A stretch of DNA of 8,252 nucleotides from NCBI GenBank assembly GCA_019120525.1, contig DWUW01000302.1, forward strand, positions 1 to 8,252, in the 5' to 3' direction. Every line of letters starts with the position of its first letter. Within the stretch, counting starts at the first letter, position 1. This document shows positions 5,034 through 8,252 of the stretch, piece by piece. A program made the position numbers and the translations under genes. The stretch comes from Candidatus Eisenbergiella stercorigallinarum. Its GTDB lineage: Bacteria > Bacillota > Clostridia > Lachnospirales > Lachnospiraceae. The notes under the pieces were generated by a model. The model saw nothing but the letters and a program-made list of their open reading frames with translations, had not been told where the DNA came from and did no database searches.

Positions 5034-6101
5034 TCACGCAAGACGCATCGCGACTTCCATTTTCCACTTCTGCTCCGGGACGTTTCCTCCGTCCTGCCGT
5101 CTCAGGACCACCTCCGCCAGGCTGCCGGAGATCAGCGGCATCTGGGGCGGCAGATGGCCCAGGTCCGCGTCCATGATGACGGGGACGCCGAATTCCTTCA
5201 GGGGTTCCCAGACGGCGGCATACTGGTCAAGCCCCATCATCTCCTGGCCAAAGCACGCAGGCCGTCCGATCAGGAAGCCCTTCACATGGGAAAACCAGCC
5301 CGCATGCTTCATCTGCCACATGGCCCTGCGGATGGCGAACACGTTCAGGTCGCAGGATTCCAGGAACCAGATGACGCCGTCTTCGGCATACCTTTCCGCG
5401 AACTGCGCGGCCCGGTCATACCGGGTGCCGGTGAGGTTCACCAGGCAGTCCGTACAGCCGCCGATGAGGCGGCCCTGAAAACGGATCTCTCCCTTTTCAT
5501 CCTCCTTCGCGCCGAAGGGCTTCAGGATCACCGGTTCCGTGGTATTGTAGGGAACCAGAGGATCCTCTTCCGTTTTGAAGCCCTCCTTTTCCCACCGGTC
5601 ATAGCTGCGCATGGAAAGCTTCCTTCCCCGCAGCAGGTCAAGCGCGTCCCGTACGCTCTCATGCCAGGGCTCCATGCCGAAGGTCCCCGCGCAGGGGCCG
5701 TAGACGGCCGCCGTATCGCAGAGAGTGGGAAGCAGGAAGGTCAGGTTGGTGTTGTCGGAATAACCCATGAACCACTTGGGGCTTTCCTTTCTGATCCGTT
5801 CAAAATCCACATGATCCAGGATCTCGCACATCAGCTCGCCGCCCCCGCAGGAGATCAGCACATCGCTGTCCTTTGAGGCTATGGCTTCATTGATCTCCCT
5901 TCCGCAGCTTTCCGGCGTGCTGCTGATGCCCACGCCGTCCGAGGCGTAGCAGTTCGGCCCGAGAACGATGTCAAAGCCCATCGCCTTCAGCTTCTTTAAC
6001 GCGTTGTTGAAGGCGCTGTGATAGGGCTCTGTCGCCGCGCCGAAGGAAGGGGCGACAAAGCCGACGGCGCCGTTTTCCTTTAAAAACTCCGGATATCTCA
6101 T
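5034..6101 (-). CDS. Peptidase S66 (LD-carboxypeptidase / MccF-like)
   Basis: This encodes 355 residues from the ATG at 6101, which has GGGAGG (6110-6115) 8 nt upstream. An in-frame ATG at 6107 lies only 2 nt from that SD and is less likely. The S66 catalytic triad is visible: nucleophile Ser in WFMGYSDNT (Ser115), Glu in IWFLESCD (Glu248) and His in DADLGHLPP (His316). The N-terminal VGFVAPSFGA and SCGGGELM (84-91) are family landmarks. S66 enzymes are cytoplasmic serine peptidases. LdcA-type members trim the terminal D-Ala from muropeptide tetrapeptides for cell-wall recycling, while MccF-type members cleave microcin C-like acyl-sulfamoyl adenylates or similar amides. The length is closer to MccF-like proteins (about 340-350) than to LdcA (about 300), so the substrate cannot be settled. 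It follows lysS on the same strand, separated by a hairpin. No signal peptide is present. Confidence 0.88.
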   Translation of the reverse strand: MRYPEFLKENGAVGFVAPSFGAATEPYHSAFNNALKKLKAMGFDIVLGPNCYASDGVGISSTPESCGREINEAIASKDSDVLISCGGGELMCEILDHVDFERIRKESPKWFMGYSDNTNLTFLLPTLCDTAAVYGPCAGTFGMEPWHESVRDALDLLRGRKLSMRSYDRWEKEGFKTEEDPLVPYNTTEPVILKPFGAKEDEKGEIRFQGRLIGGCTDCLVNLTGTRYDRAAQFAERYAEDGVIWFLESCDLNVFAIRRAMWQMKHAGWFSHVKGFLIGRPACFGQEMMGLDQYAAVWEPLKEFGVPVIMDADLGHLPPQMPLISGSLAEVVLRRQDGGNVPEQKWKMEVAMRLA

Positions 6102-6107
6102 GCTCAT

Positions 6108-6131
6108 TTCCTCCCTTTTTCAAAAGAGGAA
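6108..6131 (-). promoter_or_regulatory. Potential SD-sequestering hairpin ahead of the S66 peptidase
   Basis: In the minus-strand RNA, 6131-6122 (UUCCUCUUUU) can pair with 6117-6108 (AAGGGAGGAA) around a GAAA loop (6121-6118). That gives ten pairs, two of them G-U. The 3' strand contains the whole SD (6115-6110). The 5' strand overlaps the 3' arm of the hairpin at 6125-6167, so the two structures exclude each other. This is inference from base pairing only; purine-rich SD contexts can pair by chance. Confidence 0.35.
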
Positions 6132-6181
6132 GGCCCGCGGCGTGTGTTCCGCGAAAAGCCTTCCTCTCTGTTTTCTTTTTT
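6122..6181. terminator. Hairpin between lysS and the S66 peptidase, possible bidirectional terminator
   Basis: A perfect 10-bp stem AGAGGAAGGC/GCCTTCCTCT (6125-6134 with 6158-6167) is capped by an inner CGCGG/CCGCG pairing. In the minus direction, which lysS needs, only four T follow (6125-6122). In the plus direction the tail is CTGTTTTCTTTTTT. It starts 18 nt after the lysS stop codon and ends 6 nt before the peptidase SD. It may partially terminate lysS transcripts while letting some read into the peptidase gene. Confidence 0.55.
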
Positions 6182-6185
6182 CCGA

Positions 6186-8252
6186 TCAGCAGATCCTGGT
6201 TCCCTCCGGAATGATGTCGTCCACGAAGATCACCTGGCAGCCGCAGGCGTTGTTGGTGGCGGCGAGCAGCATGCCCTCGCTGGTCACGCCGGAAAATCTG
6301 GCGGGCTTGAGGTTGGCAAGGACGATGATCTTCTTTCCCACCATTTCCTCAGGGGAATAGTAGCTCTTGATGCTGGAAACGATCACACGCTCCTTCAGGC
6401 CGTCGAACAGGGTCAGCTTATAGCAGCTGTGGGATTTACGGATCTCTGCGCATTTCAGGATCCTGCACACGCGCATGTCCATGCGCTGGAAATCTTCCAT
6501 GGAGATCTCTTCGCGCACCGGCTCCACCGGATCGGGATCGCCGAAGACCACCTGCTTCTTCTCAGGCTCCGCAGCCCTTTCGGCCTCCGCCTTCTTCTCC
6601 TCCTCATAACGCTTCTCTTCCTCCGTCATGGGAGTGGAGAAGTCCAGAAGATGCACGTAGCGCTCCGGATCGATGGCATAGAGGAACAGATAGAGCCTGG
6701 GCCCCTTTTCCTTGTCGATGAGAAGCTTATATACATTCTTGAAGAACTGCCCCTGGATCTTTTTCAGCTCCTTCGCATCCTCCAGGTTTCCAAGCACCTG
6801 CTTCGGGATGGCATACAGCTCCTGGTTCAGTCCCTCCAGGTCGTAGCCGCCCTTTGTGAGGAAGGCGTGCAGAAGGGCGATTTCCTTCTTTTCCTCCTCA
6901 TTCAGAGAATCATATACTTCCCAGTTGCGGGTGACGCGCAGTCGGTTCACATTCTCCGGGGAGCACTGCTCCAGCCAGTATTTCGCCCGGTCCAGGCGGT
7001 CCTTAAACTGCCCGTAGGTGAAGGGCTGGCCGATCTTTTCAAACACGGTCTCCAGCATGGGCACGTTGAAGTCCACCACGGAGCCCAGCTGCACCAGAAG
7101 GCTCATGGGAACGGTCTCGATCTTATGATAGACCGGCTTTCCGTCTGCTTCTCCCTCTCTGCGCAGACAGCTTTCCATGACCACGTTCAGGAAATCGTCT
7201 CCCTTTCCTTCCATATATTCATTGTATTGCTTATCAAATTCAAAATACTGGCGCAGGATGCCGTCGTCGAAGCAGAAGTCAAAGGCCCTGGTGGGCTCCG
7301 TTTTGGCATACAGCCACAGGATCACCTCCGGCTGATAGAGCTTCAGCAGCGTGTCCGGCGTCAGGTTCAGGCCGCTGGAGCCGGACATTTTTCCCGTCGC
7401 TCCCTTGATCCCGATGAACTCATAGCCCTGGAACACGGGCGCTTCATAGCCGTAGATCTTTTCCGCGATCACCCGGCTGGTATCGTAGCTTCCGCCCGGG
7501 CTGGCATGGTCCTTTCCGCCCGGCTCAAAGTCCACGCCCTCGTACATCCAGCGCATGGGCCAGTCGATCTTCCAGGCCAGCTTGCAGTTAAAATCCTTCG
7601 TAAAGTCAAAGGTTCCGTGATGGCCGCAGGCGCACTCATACTCCGCCACGGTGCAGTCGTCGGACAGGGAGGTGATCTTCGTGGTGTCCCTGCCGCAGTG
7701 CGGGCAGTAAATGCTTACGGGATAGTAGGCCTCCCGTTCTCCCTCCTGCGCGGCCTGGGTGCGGAAGCTGTCCAGGATATCGAAGATCTCCCCTCTCTTC
7801 TTCAGGGCATGGATCACATGCTCCGCGTATTTCCCGGAGCGGTTCATGTCGCCCTGATAGCGGTAATCCATCTCGATGCCGAAGCGCTCCATGGCTTCCT
7901 CGAATTCCTTTTCAAAATACTTCGCGTAGCTTACGCTGCCGTCGTCAAAGGGATTAGGTACGTCCACATAGGGGCAGCCGATGTACTCCTCCCAGGGCTT
8001 CTCCCCTTCCGGACGCGGTACCTTTGCCACATTGACGGGGATCTTCCTCAGCCTGTCGAACTCATCCCAGGAAAAAAGCAGCTTCGCCTTCTTCCCCTGT
8101 CTTCTCAGGGCCTTTGCCACAAACAGGCTGGTGGCAATATCCCTGAAATTGCCGATATGGATGGAGCCGGAGGGGCTGATGCCCGCCGCGCACACATATT
8201 CTTCCTTGTCCGGTCTGCGCCGGATGATCTCCTGCGCGATTCTGTCTGACCA
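6186..8252 (-). CDS. lysS: Class I lysyl-tRNA synthetase with C-terminal tRNA-binding OB domain (5' end off the right edge)
   Basis: This enzyme charges tRNA-Lys with lysine in the cytoplasm. The frame is open through the right edge (688 residues visible). The edge residues WSDRIAQEIIRRR and then EEYVCAAGISPSG match the family start, so the GTG at 8195 is internal and only a few codons are missing. The class I signatures are SIHIGN (30-35) and KMSGS (288-292), the latter the KMSKS equivalent. WDEFDRLRK, DWPMRW and GGKDH are class I LysRS landmarks. A Cys4 zinc site is CPHC (183-186) with Cys207 and Cys209. Residues 1-~540 cover the catalytic and anticodon-binding parts. A charged Glu/Lys/Ala linker (about 543-580) leads to a Trbp111/EMAP-type OB domain (about 582-688: MDMRVCRIL, LANLKPARFSGVTSEGMLLAA). 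Most class I LysRS proteins are about 500-550 residues, so the fused domain is an addition. Promoter and any T-box leader lie outside the window. Confidence 0.93.
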   Translation of the reverse strand, partial: WSDRIAQEIIRRRPDKEEYVCAAGISPSGSIHIGNFRDIATSLFVAKALRRQGKKAKLLFSWDEFDRLRKIPVNVAKVPRPEGEKPWEEYIGCPYVDVPNPFDDGSVSYAKYFEKEFEEAMERFGIEMDYRYQGDMNRSGKYAEHVIHALKKRGEIFDILDSFRTQAAQEGEREAYYPVSIYCPHCGRDTTKITSLSDDCTVAEYECACGHHGTFDFTKDFNCKLAWKIDWPMRWMYEGVDFEPGGKDHASPGGSYDTSRVIAEKIYGYEAPVFQGYEFIGIKGATGKMSGSSGLNLTPDTLLKLYQPEVILWLYAKTEPTRAFDFCFDDGILRQYFEFDKQYNEYMEGKGDDFLNVVMESCLRREGEADGKPVYHKIETVPMSLLVQLGSVVDFNVPMLETVFEKIGQPFTYGQFKDRLDRAKYWLEQCSPENVNRLRVTRNWEVYDSLNEEEKKEIALLHAFLTKGGYDLEGLNQELYAIPKQVLGNLEDAKELKKIQGQFFKNVYKLLIDKEKGPRLYLFLYAIDPERYVHLLDFSTPMTEEEKRYEEEKKAEAERAAEPEKKQVVFGDPDPVEPVREEISMEDFQRMDMRVCRILKCAEIRKSHSCYKLTLFDGLKERVIVSSIKSYYSPEEMVGKKIIVLANLKPARFSGVTSEGMLLAATNNACGCQVIFVDDIIPEGTRIC

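Noticed and set aside
4943..5176. A 77-codon plus-strand frame after the small gene
   Set aside because: It runs through the terminator hairpin and T-tract and then antisense to the peptidase, so it is not a credible gene.
5154..5876. A 240-codon plus-strand frame opposite the S66 peptidase
   Set aside because: Antisense shadow of a gene with an intact catalytic triad; no SD or recognisable motif.
6144..8249. A 701-codon plus-strand frame opposite lysS
   Set aside because: It is the exact antisense of a well-conserved synthetase. It is His/Leu/Val-rich without family motifs, and open because of GC-biased codon use in lysS.

Overview
The window looks like chromosomal DNA of a fairly GC-rich Clostridia, most likely a gut Lachnospiraceae-type Firmicute. 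That is an inference from the purine-rich GGAGG-type ribosome binding sites, hairpins with T-runs, an HI0933/BaiN-type flavoprotein, a MurR/RpiR regulator and a MazEF-like pair. No 16S rRNA or other taxonomic marker is present.

Layout: (1) 1-321, minus: the start of a polytopic membrane protein that runs off the left edge. (2) 373-1118, plus: a MazEF-like toxin-antitoxin locus. The toxin is short and unusual. The antitoxin has a recognisable MazE-like tail but no recognisable AbrB DNA-binding head, and its frame continues upstream through one amber stop into hydrophobic sequence. (3) 4597-1158, minus: a three-gene operon with 17-nt gaps, encoding a NYN-nuclease/LOTUS protein, a MurR/RpiR sugar-responsive regulator and an FAD-dependent HI0933/BaiN-family flavoprotein, behind an extended -10 promoter. 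(4) 4619-5014, plus: an 11-bp-phased direct-repeat array (PhoB/OmpR-type box), an extended -10 promoter, a 47-residue single-pass membrane protein and a strong terminator. (5) 6101-5034, minus: an S66 (LD-carboxypeptidase/MccF-like) serine peptidase. (6) 8252-6186, minus: a class I lysyl-tRNA synthetase fused to a C-terminal tRNA-binding OB domain, with its first few codons beyond the right edge. The last two genes are separated by a hairpin whose 3' arm could instead pair with the peptidase's ribosome binding site.

There is no CRISPR array, transposase, integrase, tRNA or rRNA. The most interesting signals are the phased repeat array driving the small membrane protein, the altered MazEF-like pair, the possible terminator/SD-sequestration switch between lysS and the peptidase, and the LysRS-I/OB-domain fusion. 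Motif assignments were made by eye, without database searches.
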